Shown here piece after piece: positions 24,138 to 38,400 of a stretch of DNA of 64,000 bases. Each line of letters begins with the position of its first letter. Positions within the stretch are counted from its first letter, which is position 1. The position numbers were made by a program, and so were the translations under genes. The stretch spans positions 2,031,378 to 2,095,377 of the forward strand of contig LR746264.1 in assembly GCA_902729315.2 (NCBI GenBank), given 5' to 3'. The notes beneath the pieces were generated by a model. The model worked only from the letters and a program-made list of their open reading frames with translations, did not search any database and was not told the origin of the DNA. This DNA comes from Spirodela intermedia (taxonomy: Eukaryota; Streptophyta; Magnoliopsida; Alismatales; Araceae).

Positions 24138-26075
24138 GCTCAATCCTATGAATATAGATCATTACCTTCTCATGGGTTCAAGTTGACTGATGGTACTAAT
24201 GAGATCTTGAGAGAGGTGCTAGGGTGATGATTCATAATTAGTTTGACAGGTCTGATGTGTTATAGACCTATAGTTCAAACGTGGGAAGATGCCAACATGT
24301 GGTGATTATGAGGAGAGTAATGATTGAAAGTGGTGTGTCAGGGTAGATTGCAATGTGCCTTGTCATTCATCTTGTGCTGACATCAATATTGAATTACTCT
24401 AAACGATACGTCATTACTTTAGATTCCAAGTTACATAAATAAATAAATGAGCTTTAGATTGTTTTGATGGATTCAAGCAAATTGGGTCTTGAAGCTCTAT
24501 TTTCTCCAATTCAAAAAAGTAATCAAAACTAAATTCTGTCATCTAAACTTTAAAGTTTTTTTTTATGATCTAAAGATATTTATTATTGGTCCCATATAAC
24601 ATAGATGGCATGCTAGAAGGGGTAGAGGGGGGATGAATTGGTTGCTTGTAATTAATGCACTTTACTTAGGATTTTAATAGCTATTATTTGAGACCATATT
24701 AAATGAGATATACTTGCTAGACTAATTGACTTGGGTCAACTCACTTGCCAACAACAAAAAATAAACACTCTTTTATAGTGCTTCTACCTTTCTCAACATA
24801 CATCCATTTGGCAAGGATTTATATCCTCTATTTTATCACAAAAAATACTAGTGAGAATTCATGAGATCAGCAAAAATTGTTAAATGATAGCTTTTATGTC
24901 TATCTTTCCCATACTAGATTCAAATGCATTGTATTACTTTTCATTTCATTATCAGCACTCACATTAAGTGATTGCAAACATGAAACTAGTTAACTTAAAG
25001 ATAATCAATGCAATTGTAACAAGTCATTCATTGATTGTGTGAGCATTTAGGGGTTAGTGGATGCTTAGACACGTTAGTACTTATTATAAGAACTAGCTTT
25101 AAAAGATACAATTTAGAATATAAATTGACCAAGTTGATGCATCACTTGATATCTTCTTTGAAAGCTTGTAAGATATGCTATTTGTAGAGACTAAAAACTC
25201 ATTAGTCAAAGATTTAATTAGTTGACCTTGAGTCGACTCACAATATTTAATTAATCCTTGATTTTTTGAAATATTTTTTTATGAAAAATATCTTATTTTC
25301 TAAATTTTTGATATTTTGATGTTGTCATATGACTTTATAGATTATCAATGATACTTTTGACACTTTTGCATAACATACTTAATTATTTTACATATACTAT
25401 TCTTAGGTTTGGTGTTTCAATTTTGTAACTTATTTCCGTGATCTTAATGATTAATATTGACATACTACATTGTTCCATGTCATAGCTCTTGGTAGTAGTA
25501 TGGCATATTGATGTGGAGGTATTATGTTGTTCTTTAGTGTGCAAGTCCTCACACATTAATATATTCATGTTTCAACTCCTCATACACTAACATAATATAT
25601 TTTTTATATGGTGAGTTTATTTCTATGCATAATGCTCTTCAGTTTGATATTATAATTTTATAAATTATTTCCATGCATAAAAATAGTATTATTCATGTGA
25701 TATGTTTCTATTTTGCAAGGTGAAATCATACACTAAAAACCTTTTTTGTAAAGCTTCCCAAAAATTAAAAAAAAAATGCTATTTGGAAACATTAACTCCT
25801 GAATGAAATATTTTTTTATGAATGATATTAACTCCTGAATGATATTAATTAATAAAGTGTTAAGTGACCTTTTTCCGTTGTAATAGCGAGGCAAGAAGAG
25901 GTTAGTGAGATATTGAAGGGAGGGTCAGAGCACTGTTGAATCCGCACCCGATATGTGCGGGTGTCGGTTGCGGCCGCCGTGAACCCCCGCGGCAGGACAA
26001 CCTGGAAGTTGCGGTAACGAAGGTAATAAGCAACGAATTATTTAAATAAAAATGCTGGCGGAATCCCGATTTGCG

Positions 26076-26109
<34 letters not shown>

Positions 26110-26422
26110 AGAGCCTTCGTTCCTCCTTCCTACTCCGTAGCACCTCTCCGGGGAAGCTTGTTCTCCACCGCGACCAGGCCGGCCGGCGGCGGCGTGTCCA
26201 GTACAAGGTGGAGGCGGGGTAAAGGAGGGCAGTAATTGAGGAGGAAGGGGTCCGGAGTGGGTAGACGCTGCCGCTGCGACTGATGTGAGCCGTTCGGCTC
26301 GGATCGGCCGGTGGCGGTGGGTTTCTGGTCACGGATGCGGTGGCGTGGAGGGTCAAGGAGAGGACCTGCTGACCGCTCCGTAGAGTTTTGGAGCAGCGCC
26401 GGTCTAGTCTCCGGCTGGGGTC

Positions 26423-29400
26423 ATGTGGTTCTCTTTCTGGAGATCCAGAGACCGTTTCTCCCTGGACGAGCTCCGGTAATTCGGGATATCTGTGGATGGG
26501 AATTTTTGAATTGGAGGTCCCTTTAATCTTCTGCTTTCAGTAGCGAGCAGTTCTGCTTGTTAGTTCGTTCTCTTGGTTTCCCTTACTCCGAGAATTTGGT
26601 TGCTAAAGGAAGTGGAATGTCCTGAAAATAAAAGAACGACACAATTGTGCTCCAAGTAGAACACTTGATTTTAAGTAATTCTTTGTGGCCGAGTCAGAAA
26701 TGTTGTCATAAACCAATTAAATTACCCGTTGATTTAGTAACTCTGCTATCAGTAATTGTCACTGGAAGTAACTAAAAAAAATGACAAACAACTCATGTAC
26801 GCTTCCTGAGAGCTAAAATATTTTTTTTTTTCATTTTTTATTGCTGGAAATTGAAGATCCCTCTGCATTCCTTGTTTGCTATTTCAGCAGCAAATATGTG
26901 CCGGAAAAATGGGGAAATAACCGAAAATTCTCGAATTTTGATCACCATATCTGTATTCAAACTAAACACAATCCCGGAAAAAGCTAAAGATAGCCGTCTT
27001 CAAAGGGTATGAGGGAAGAAACCATCGACCACGATTTTATAGAAGTATAGAAAAGCCAGTGTTCATAAGGAAATGCAAACTTCAAGATTTTCAGTTTGAA
27101 CTTATCTTCATTTGTTCCCAGTATTAAAGCATCTCGGATATTCAACATGCACTGGATATGTCAATATTCCGAAAATGCTTTCATGGGTCATGGTGTAGAA
27201 TCTCTACTCTGTTTTGGCATATTGACTCATTCTTCTGTGCCCTTTTTTTTCTGTTAAGTTCTAAGACCGTAAACCACTGTACACGTAATTGTACTATTAA
27301 ATATCACTTTCAGAGAAATTTTAAAAGTTGTCCACATACATTTGATATAAGGAAAAATTGAACAAAAATTATCAGCAATGCTTGTTAAAGTTTGGTCGAG
27401 TATTATTATTTAAACTTTTTGGAGCATCAGATTATCATTACAAAAGCTATCCGTCGTTATTGATATTGGATATTTATTAGTGTAAATGCATTAATAATTA
27501 TTTATATAAATGAAATCGTTGCTGGGGGCCTTGACAGGGAATATAATTGACAAGGTGAGCGACCATAGGAAAACTACGTTCGAGTTTGGAACTTGTCTGT
27601 ACTTAATTATTCTAAGGCTGGGGAAGAAGGGGAGCATCTCTTTGAAGCTCATATTGAATAACTCATTCCTTTAGTATCTCCTTCTCAGGAAGGTTAACAC
27701 ACTACTTGTGCCAGGTGATTTGTAATTCCTATTCATTAAGAAAACGACCATTGTTCACTTTTTTTGCAGAAAGCGTGCAGAACGCTTAATTGAATTTCAC
27801 TTCATCCAAGCGAATGTAATGTTGTGTGAAAGATAATGTTATCTCTGTTAGAGCCATGTTAGAGTAATTATTCTTTTTTTTCCCCCTCCCTTTACGTTGT
27901 TGATCCTTATGCTCTCTCTCTTGCTATTCCACTTGTCATGAGCGAACCATTTCCTTTGCCCTCTATAATTCGAATTCTATACTTTTCCCTAAACTTCATG
28001 ATTTTGTTACAGGTACATTTCTGATCAATTGCAAAGAATACAAATTGTGAATCAGATCAACAAGGTAAATGATTAGTTGAATTGAATTTTTTACAGGTGC
28101 GTGCTTGTGAAATTATGTTTTTACTTGATATTCTCTCGTGAAGGATTTCGTCATTGAAGCTCTTAGATCGCTTGCAGAGCTAGTTACATATGGTGACCAG
28201 CATGACCCTTCCTTTTTTGAGTGAGTTCGCTCATGACTGATATTTGTTGGTTTTGCATGAATTATTACCTTTTTTTAGTCTAAGCATTGCTGTTGTGCAG
28301 GTTTTTCATGGAGAGACAACTCATGGGTGAATTTGTTCGTATACTAAGAGTAAATAGAACTAAGGATGTCCCGCTTCAGTTGCTGCAGACAATTAGCATA
28401 ATGATCCAGAACTTAAAAAGTGAACATGCTATTTGTAAGTAAGCAAATGGAAGAGCTTAGATATGTTGTGCATCTGGTTGAGAGCATTGTAGTTTTGCCT
28501 CTTTTCTGAAACTTTTAATTGATTTACGATTCCAAGTGATGACATTTTGTTGCCTTTCTTCTGCAGATTATATTTTCAGCAATGAACATATTAACCATCT
28601 CATAATGCACACATTTGACTTCAAAAATGAGGAGCTTCTATCATATTACATATCCTTTTTAAGGTTTGCGTACTGTTGATCAACTTTTCATTTTTTTCCT
28701 GCCTTTCTTGGCCTTGTTTCCTTTTCTTTAGCTTATAGCATAGCATTCCTCTTTAAATTTCTGAACCACAGAACAACCTCTTTAGTCAACAGTTGTTTTT
28801 CTTGTCCTTTCAGGGCAATAAGTGGAAAGTTGAACCGGAGTACAATCCCATTGCTTGTGAAGACAGAAGATGTAAGTTTGACGTTGTAACATGATGCTGA
28901 ATTCCATATTCGTTTGCCACAATCTTATTTTCTCAACAGAGGCACATTTAAATTTTCGTTCAAGTTTAACATGTTGGCCTTCATGTGTTTCCCTATTAGA
29001 TTGACACAGAAATAGGTCTGACTCATAATAGAAGTCATCATAAAAGGGGCGGTCTTTAATTGGACTGGACAGGGAATAGGTCTGACTCACGGATGGCCAA
29101 ACAAGAGTACACCATCTGAAAGATGCATTGGTTCTCCGAAATACTAAATTATGTTGTCCACCATTAACTTGAAGTCATCCTGACGACATTTTCCTCAAAA
29201 GTTATCGTAAGTAGTATTTTTTATTCAATATCGCTGCAGGTCCATCCCTTCATCATATTTAGTCACCAAAAATGCATGTTTTTCCTTTTTCTTTCCATCA
29301 GAAGCCTGACTGATGAATTGTTTTCTAAGTGATGTTTTACAGAATTAGTATTAACTTTCAAAATTTTAAGGTATGGGAAAATAAGGTTTTAACCTAATAA

Positions 29401-32400
29401 ATGAATACCCTTTGATTGATTTTTATTTATGATGTAAGAATTTGAGTCCTTACAATTAGTAGAGAAATATGGTAAGACAATGGGACTATTTAAGCTAAAA
29501 AAAGGCCGCTAAGGAAATCTCTTGGTCTTATATTTTTTACTGTATGGATCTAGGATTTTACAGTGAAGATCCCCAGGACAGCCGGGTAACATAGAAATAT
29601 TGAGTGTATGCATATATTTCATTCCTAGGAATTTTATTTTGTAGGTCTAGAATTGTGATAGTGAGTCAATGAGATTGCAAGAAAACTCAAATAGATAAAC
29701 ACCTCAAAATAATTCTTGAGGAATATGAATGTGCTGTACTTTATGAACAGGTGGGGATTTTAACTCTTATTTGAAGACGTATGTAAACATAGAATACAAG
29801 GAAATTCTAATTTCATTTCTTTACGTATAAATTTAGAAAATTAATCACACATTGTTTTTCATCTATATCCTGTACGGATCATTCAAACTCCATGACCATC
29901 TGAGATGTCTCTGCTTATCTAGTCCCTTTTTTTGGGGTCCTATGCTTGACTAAGATCCCCAGGACAGCCAGGTAAAATCTGGGTTAAGCATAAGCCATTG
30001 ACATACAAAGTAGGTCTCATGCAGAACTATCTGAATGCTGGTATTCTTGATACTCCCCTCAGTATTCACAGCATTTCTCAGTTATTTTAACTGATTTGAG
30101 GAACAATAATATGGCTCTGTGGTGAGCCCCTTCTGGGTACTTAACGACTGATATGTGCCACACGTTGCTGACATATGAGATGTCTCACGTGCTTTAAATT
30201 CTCAGAGCTTGTACTACCGAGTTTAGGTAAATGTTTTGTTACGTTTGACATGGAAATGGCTGTAACTGTTGGCCTTCTCAGACGTAACGACTCATCAAAA
30301 AAACCGTTTTTCAAACTTTGTATGCATTATAAGATGAGTATCTAAATTATTGTTGAGAGGGTAAGATTTGCATGAGTAATTGTGAAGAGTTTGACATAAG
30401 TATTGAGCAAAACGTAGGAGAGGGCCCAGGCTCAAATCTGATGAACTGGACCTATCCATGTACTTATCTATGATGGATGATGGATGGTGAGATGATGCGA
30501 AGTATCTATGATGAGATTAATATGGGGGCTCTTTGACTACTGGATGGAGGTGGGGGAGTAGGGTTTGTAATGAGAAAAGTGTCACTGTGAGTGTGAACAC
30601 AGAGATCAGTAAAGTATCCATGGCAACTGTGATCCTCGTGTATGGAGTTGAAGATTTTCTTGTCATATTTGGGGAGGTCATGCACTCCAATTGCCATACA
30701 TTACAGTAACTAGAAGTACCAGTGAAAGGTTACAAGGGAAAACTCTCCTCCAATGGTTGCTGTTTCGTTCATATCTATATTATCTAAGCAACCTATTTAG
30801 TCTCTAATGTCTATTCAAGATTCTAAGGTCTGCTGTAAAGATGTTGGAAGTAATTCAAATAGATTTCTCTAGCATATTTGTGGGAAAAGTCAAGTTTCAG
30901 CAACATACCTGAAAAGAGAACCGATGAAGAAGTCGGCTGCCCAGATGAATTTCCTGCAAAAATGTGAAATCTGATGTTCTCCTGCGGAATGACATACTAT
31001 TCTTTATGTTTAGAACCCGATTCATATTCTTTATTTTGATTTTTATTATCTTCTTATGCATCTTTATGGACCTCCCCCCAACTGGCCCATTACATCTTTT
31101 GCGTGTCCACTGTCGGTTGCATCACCATGCTTGCTCCCACTTATGAGAGACAATACTCACTGACCTTTTGTATGCTGTTGGGTGGGGAAAAAGGATAAAA
31201 AATTCAATAAGTCTGGGCCCCTCCAACGCCACTTATCATTGATGAAGTTTAACTTTCCCATTGAGGATGAAGACCTTGATGCGGAATATTTTATGCAGTG
31301 GATATGTAAGGCTATTGGTTTGTGAACAAGCACAGCTTTAGTGATTCAGACGAGGTGTTGTAGTGCATTCTGGTTGGTAAGGATGCCACATAAGATCGTT
31401 GTCTTAGTTATTCTGTAGTGCCATGGAATAAGTTAAGTCTGCAGACGTTCATATTGGATGCTTGTATCAGAGAAAAAAATGCCAGGATCTGCTTTTGGTT
31501 TCATTTTATACACGCATTATTGTGCTCATTTTATCACCACCAGAACGTGCCAAAGCGGTAGCTTCTATTTCTTAATTTCGATACTGTGGTAAAATGCGGT
31601 TTGCATCTGAGGTTGTGTTAACTTCCTTTGCCTCTTTGCGAGTGCCGGTGGATAAGGGATTTTAGTAGTAGGCGGCACCCCCTCTTAGTTTTGAGTAGGC
31701 GGAACCATTCAGTTTAAGAATGATTAGAAAGAAGGTTCTGAATAAAGGAGAAATATACGACTTTGCAGTGCATTATTTTGCTGCAGACATTATTCTGCTC
31801 TGCTTGTCTCTTCTTTTCTATTTTATCCTGTTTCATTTTAAACAAACCAGTTCGTATTTTCATTTAGGACAAAGTAATTTCCTTTCCTTTGTACACAAAA
31901 GCAATTGATTTTGCTTCAGATGGGGAGAGCATGGTCCGTATTGCTGTACGTGCTTTGACACTTAATGTCTATCATGGTATGTTGCATAAGTCTCTTTAAT
32001 TAGTTTGGTCTGTTTTCATCTCCATACTTTTGGATGACAAACTGATGATATAATCTTGTGCTCTTTTCATCTATGTTCTTGCTTCAGTTGGAGATGAGCA
32101 TGTTAACAAATACATCTCCAGCCCTCCACTTTCAGATTATTTCTCAAATTTGGTTAATTTTTTTCTGAAGAAGTGCATTGAATTGGACAGTCTGGTAACC
32201 AGATCTTCCAAGTAAGATTCTTTGCTGATTGAAGAGTAGTTCAGAGAACACATAATAGCTATATGGGCATTCACTATTTGGTGTTGATACGAATGTGCCA
32301 ATTCTGCTTTTCTAACTTCCAATGTTTTCCTTCTTTGACAGGAACTCAGAACCTTCTGATTCAGCCTCCCGCATTCTTACTGCAGTGGATCGGATTGAAG

Positions 32401-35400
32401 ATGATTTGTACTACTTCAGTGATGTGATTTCTGCTGGAGTTCCTGACATGGGAAGATTAATAACTGACTCTATGTTACAGTTTTTAGTATTTCCAGTACT
32501 TCTGCCCTCCTTGAAGGAGCAAACCAATGTACGTTCCCATCTCCCTAATATTTTTGTTTTGCATTGCCTTTTGGATGATTGGTAGTTGCGTTTTTGTTTT
32601 TCATATTTTTATTTAAAATGTATACTTATAATCATTCTGTAATGACCTTCAGGTTGCTCAGATAGGCATCAATTCTTCATTGTATTTGCTATGTTGCATC
32701 TTACACATTGTTAAAACCAAGGAATTGGCCAGTGGTATTGCTGCTGCTCTTTTCTTTAGAGTGGAGGCCTTCATATCCAAGTTGAATGCCAAATCTAATG
32801 GCCATGCCTGTGATCCTTGCATCCCTAATGAACATTGCGAACAAGATCACGATTCTCTTTGCACAGTTGCAAACGAAGGAAGGTTAGGAGTTGGCACAGT
32901 GAAATCCAGCATTTTCTCTCCAGTAGCCTCAACAAATGATCCGTCCTCGGAACAGAATCATTGTGTTTCACAAGTCTCGTTAAGGTACTTTATCAACAGT
33001 TGAATATTTCTCCTAACTTGCGACTGTTTATACAAGAAATGCAGTTTCTACTAGATATTGAACGCCCTTTTTTTGCGAAGTTATGCCATACTTTACTATT
33101 AAATAATGGAACTGCAACTTGTTATTTTATTTGGTTTACTGTAATATAAAGTAGAGAAATCGTTGACAACTGAGTTACCGCATTATACTTTGGTCGCATT
33201 ATTGGTCGGATTTGATGGTTCTGTATGTTTTATTTGTATTCTTATTGACCATATTAAAGTATTACATCGGAAAGACATTGTTAGGATCCATTCGTATCCA
33301 AATTATAGACTGGGTCACAAATTTCCTCAATCAAATTAGAAGATAACATTTAAATATAGTTTAAATATCATTAAGCGCCAGCGCCCTTTTACCTTAAAAT
33401 CTCACGTATTTGTTTATGATGGCTGCTAATAAATTTCTCGCGTACATTTTCCCTAAAAAAGGGAAAAAATGTAAAATAGAATGGAGGAGATAAATATAAG
33501 CCTGGGTTTTCTGGATTCTGCAAAAGCTTGATTAGAAAAATATAAGACATCATTTTGAGTCAGCATAGGTTGGCCATTCGGCCAATCTTTTTACTGATGT
33601 GGACTTATAAAATTCAAAACTAAAGTCAACAAACGCTTATGAGTTGTCCCAAGTTGAACTCGGGTGGCAAACTCTGAAGAATAATCCATAATATGAAAAT
33701 GGTCACCCACAATGTGACTCTTGACCCAGGAAACTCATCTCCCCATGACAGCTTTAAATATTTGTGAGATATGATTAAATCTGCGAAAGATTATTCACAT
33801 ACATGCCATTCAATTTGGAAGTATCTACAAATTCGACATTCTGTAAGGGAATGCATGTAAAACGCTACCAAACGATAGGAAATCAGCGACTTATATTTCA
33901 CAGTTTCACTGCTTGGTTCATTTGATTACTTAATTTTCCTTTCCAAAAAAATAAAAAAAACCTTATATTATGTATTTATAAATTTTTACGTATTTTGATA
34001 AAACATTTTTGAGAAATAAAATTGAAAGTGGATATATTGATTTAGAGAAAATTTATAGAGTGACAGGGAATGTTGCTTGGTTGATATCAGGGAGTTTTGT
34101 GATTCCAAATTGTATGTGGTAGTCATCAGGAATATGCATAGTCTAATAATAAATATGAGGCCATTTGTCAGAAAAATAAACAAAAAATTGATTTTAGTCG
34201 ATTTACATCAGTAATCAGCATTGTTGGTTCAGACTCTTTTCCTACAATACATTGATTGACTGTGAAAGCCAAGAATGGCTTGGTGTACATTATTGCAAAC
34301 AATGTGGCCGAATAGTAAGAATTCACTAGGATATAATTTATGATGATGTAAGGACTACATGAGTAAATCAAAATAAAATATAAGTTGTACCTTGATGGGA
34401 AAATAAGGTGAAATAGGCCGTCTATGACCATTTTAGGTATTTAAATTTATTTATGAAAGAAAACGGTGTTTTTTTACAGGGATCTGATCCACAGGATACA
34501 CCTTCTTGATAAAAGATAGAGAGACTGCTTCAGTGCTCAATGAAGTAGGTCTTTTAAATTGAAGGGAATTTTTTAAAAGAATATTCATCATTCTTGAGGA
34601 TTGGGCAGTTAAAATGAGAGCAATTTGGTAGATGTGTAGAGAGGAGAAATTGCATAAATAGATGTGGTTATGATTAACAGGAGTACTTATTGATATTTGA
34701 CCATCATTGATGTGGGGGTTCTAAAAAGAAAGATGAAGAACATAATATATTTAATAGGTGTTGAATGCAAGATCAGTCTTGAGCATGGTATATGATGGAA
34801 TGCATTGTCATGATAGGATATATATTTTTGATCTTGATTGGTTAGGATTTTGGAAATGATGATTTTCTATCATGCAGAGCAATTGAATTCTGTGTAAAGT
34901 GTTTCATTGATTCTAATCGTTACAAAGCAGTTTCATATATTTTTAACTTTACGGTCCCAAAAGTTTTTTATTTCTTATAGTTTCACTCGGAATTTTTTAT
35001 TCCCGTCATAATTCTCTCCTTTTATCTGCATTTGCGTCCCATAATGAACATTTTTTTCTGTTCAATAGGGAGCTCTTGCTATCGTACATCATTACTGGCA
35101 ATGATATACAAGTTTTGGGTTCTTTGAGTTTGTTTGCTACCTTGCTGCAGACTAAAGGTGGAGATGGTTTTGTGATTTAGGATCGATTGACTCTTTATAT
35201 TTGAGTTAATATAATTATGATGCTGTTGTTTTTGTAGAACTAGATGAATCGATGCTTGATGGACTTGGGATTCTTCCCCAAAGGAAGCAACATAAGAAGC
35301 TCCTCCTAGTAAGTTCCAAGACTGCATTTTTATTGTTTGAAAGCTGCGAGTTTTGGTTGCTCCCTTTTGATGACTGAACTATTTTGAAATAGGATAACCA

Positions 35401-38400
35401 AAATTTCCTTGTGATTATCATTATTAACAGCTTTTTCATGATTGATATTAGCCTATTATGATCAGGGAGTTTTCAGTTGAGATGGAGACTTGATTTTTAA
35501 TGCTATTGATCTTGGTCTAAAGGGCCAAATGTTGCCAATAATCAATCATAGCTACCAACAATTCATTCTTGATCCAGCCAATCTTGGATTCTTGTGTCAA
35601 TGGCTGCTTTAGCAGGAGATAAAACTTAGTTTTGGATGTCATGTGCTGGCTATTGTGACTGAAGCTAGATTGTTATTCTGTTCTTTTGTGCAAGGATTGG
35701 ATAATATGATCGCTACAAAAAAGTAGGGACAATTCTATGCTAGCTTTGCGCTTGCCACATTATTTTTACACATTTGTTTATATGTTTCATTTTGTATTTT
35801 ATTGTGTTTTCCGTTTTCAGTGTAATTCCACTGCATAGATGTTTCAAGATTTCTTTTTCATCCTAATGTAGTAAGTTTAAGTAATATATTATCATCCATC
35901 TCAGCAAGCTTTAGTAGGTGAGGGCTCAGGTGAGGATCAGCTATTTTCTTCAGAGAGCAGCTTGGCGAAAGATAGCATCACTACTGAACTTGATGGATAC
36001 ATTCAAAAGCTTAAGGTATCCAGTTTTAACTTATTCATTTCTTTGTACCATTTAGTTGGCAGATCCTATGCAGCAAGCTGGTGTTACACTATGGCTGCTG
36101 ACTTGTTGATATACATAAATATACTGCTACTAATTTGATTTTCTATGAAGCACGTCATCTGAAGTTTTAAAGTGTTTATCAGAAAATAAGGTCTTCCATA
36201 TGTAGCATCTCCTTGGGAAAACATGAACTGTGTGTTTGAATCGACAGCTGAGAGGCAGGTTTGACGACATCAATTCCTCTTGTGGCACCCTCTTCTTGAA
36301 GAGTCGGAAATTTCGGAAATTGCAGGAGCTAAATGATTTCTGTTTAAGATTGGACAGAGGTGATACATCCTGGGCTCTGTCTGGTACCTTGTACAGAGAG
36401 ATTACACAAAACATGATAGAATGATGGGAAAACTAAGGAAATATTAATCATCTCTCAATGGTTTTGCTTACATTAGGGAGTCCTGAAAAGACAGAGTGCT
36501 GTGAAATAGTGTCAGTCGAATTATTGTAAGGAATATCCTTGTATGGACCCCCATTTTCTTCAATTTCCATTGGAAGCTCGTTTCTTCTAAATTCCTGCAG
36601 TGAAAATTCAATCTCTTTCAGTAAACAACTAAAGCCAATAATACACTTTCCAATTAGGAAGATAATGGCCTGTGCTAGACTGATATTGCCTCTACATCTT
36701 TTACATGATGGAAATCTTGTACCAATTTTTTTTATTTTTTTCTATTAGTGAAAAAAACTGTCACTAAGAAAACCAGAGAATTAGACTAGCTTCTTTTCAA
36801 GTACCTCTTTGATCCAGAGTGATCACTTATGCTACTAGAGACAAGATTCTTTGTTCTTAATCCATGGAGTTTTGCATGATCTTAGGTACTATGTCCATCC
36901 TCATTTATTGTTTAAAGTCATCATAAGAAATGGAAAACCTTTTCCAAATGTCTGATTTGTGGGAGCATATTTCGATGATGATTTTGTGCTATCCTGTCAT
37001 TGTGCATGTTTCTTTTCTTCAGGATCTTTACGGGCATTCTTATTCTGTGGAATCAGAAGCAAATTTTCAAAAGCATAGACTCCAGGTATCTTTGCAATCA
37101 TCAAAAGCAGTAAATTTTAAGGGATAATTATTTGATTAATTATTTTTTTTAAGGATGCTGATGCCTCGCGGTCTTGCTGTGCTTATAATAAGAAGAAAAT
37201 TTGCTTGTGGGGTTCTGATCTTGAAAACTGGATGTATGATTTTTCATTAATGTGTACACATGCTTTCCCTGTCATGGGCATATTGTTTCCATGCGTCTCA
37301 TGTTTTTTAAGCCATTCCCACATGATGGAATTATTACTTTATTACTTTCAGAATTATTCGTTTGATTTATTTTTAAATTTTACTTGTTATACAAATTTTC
37401 TGTCTAATCTATCTGACCCCTCTATGCAAAGCTTTTAATAGATGTGGCAGAACGAAACTATGAGCATCCATACTATTGTTTAGAGTAGTTCCTTTTTTGA
37501 GGCTTGACAAATCACTCCTGCTCTAAAAATAAAATTTCGAATTAGTTAGAAATTCTATGGCGATGTTATCACGTCTGTATTCTGGGATTTTGTTTGATTG
37601 TGATAATAGCAGATTAGTTTTATTAAATTTATTATTTGTTTAAGTTTAAACGTTGGGAACATATCCTACAAGGATTGTGGCTATCTTCTTCCTATGAATT
37701 AAACGACTTCAAAAACCGTCATTTGTGGACGTGGTTCTGTTTTAGTAACTAATTCAAGATGAACATTTATTCTTTGGAGATAGCACTTGGTCACTATGAC
37801 TGAATAATTTATGATCTTACCGAAATACTGCCTTTGTCTCTTAGGTGCTCGATGCACTGGTCAGTCTCTTCTGCAGATCTAATATTTCTTCAGAAGCGCT
37901 ATGGGTTGGTGGTTGGCTTTTAAGACAGCTCCTACCGCATAGTGAGAAAGAATTCAACAGCCATCATCTTGAACACTTAAAGGTAAGGAACATTTTTCTC
38001 GCTGCAAGCCCTAGATATGTCTACAGTCACGAGTTGTGCTTGTATATATACCTTGTGAACTTAATTTGTTTCTATGTGAACTGAGATTCGGATTGGGATC
38101 TGGACATTGCTAACTCTTATCAAGGATCCTATTCAATTCATGGACTTGGTTACTTCTAGGACCAGTCGGGGAACTTGAGGACAAAGAGAGGGAAAAAAGA
38201 GATAAACGTGAGATAGAAGGAAAAAATCAAACCAAACACGTAGAACCTCACCTATTTAACTTGGAAAATAATGGGAAATGTAAGGCAGCTTTGGTGTAGC
38301 TGGTGGGTTGAAAGTAGGGATTCTCAGCATTATGGGTTATTTTGATCTGGCTCTTGTGAGAATATATATTGGTAACTAGCTGGAGTTATTTACCATACTT

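Larger units (their letters stand above)
22185..26422. other. Intergenic, AT-rich, with local duplication and GA tract; 5' region of the CLEC16A-like gene
   Basis: Only short chance ORFs. The first 150 bp are likely the BAHD 3' UTR. A duplicated block lies at 23811-24044, followed by a (GA)n tract at about 24085-24130. From 25900 the DNA becomes GC-rich; a (CT)n tract at about 26081-26105 and the following 300 bp are probably the promoter and 5' UTR of the CLEC16A/TT9-like gene. No other gene or intact transposon is seen in the 3.7 kb middle. Confidence 0.55.
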
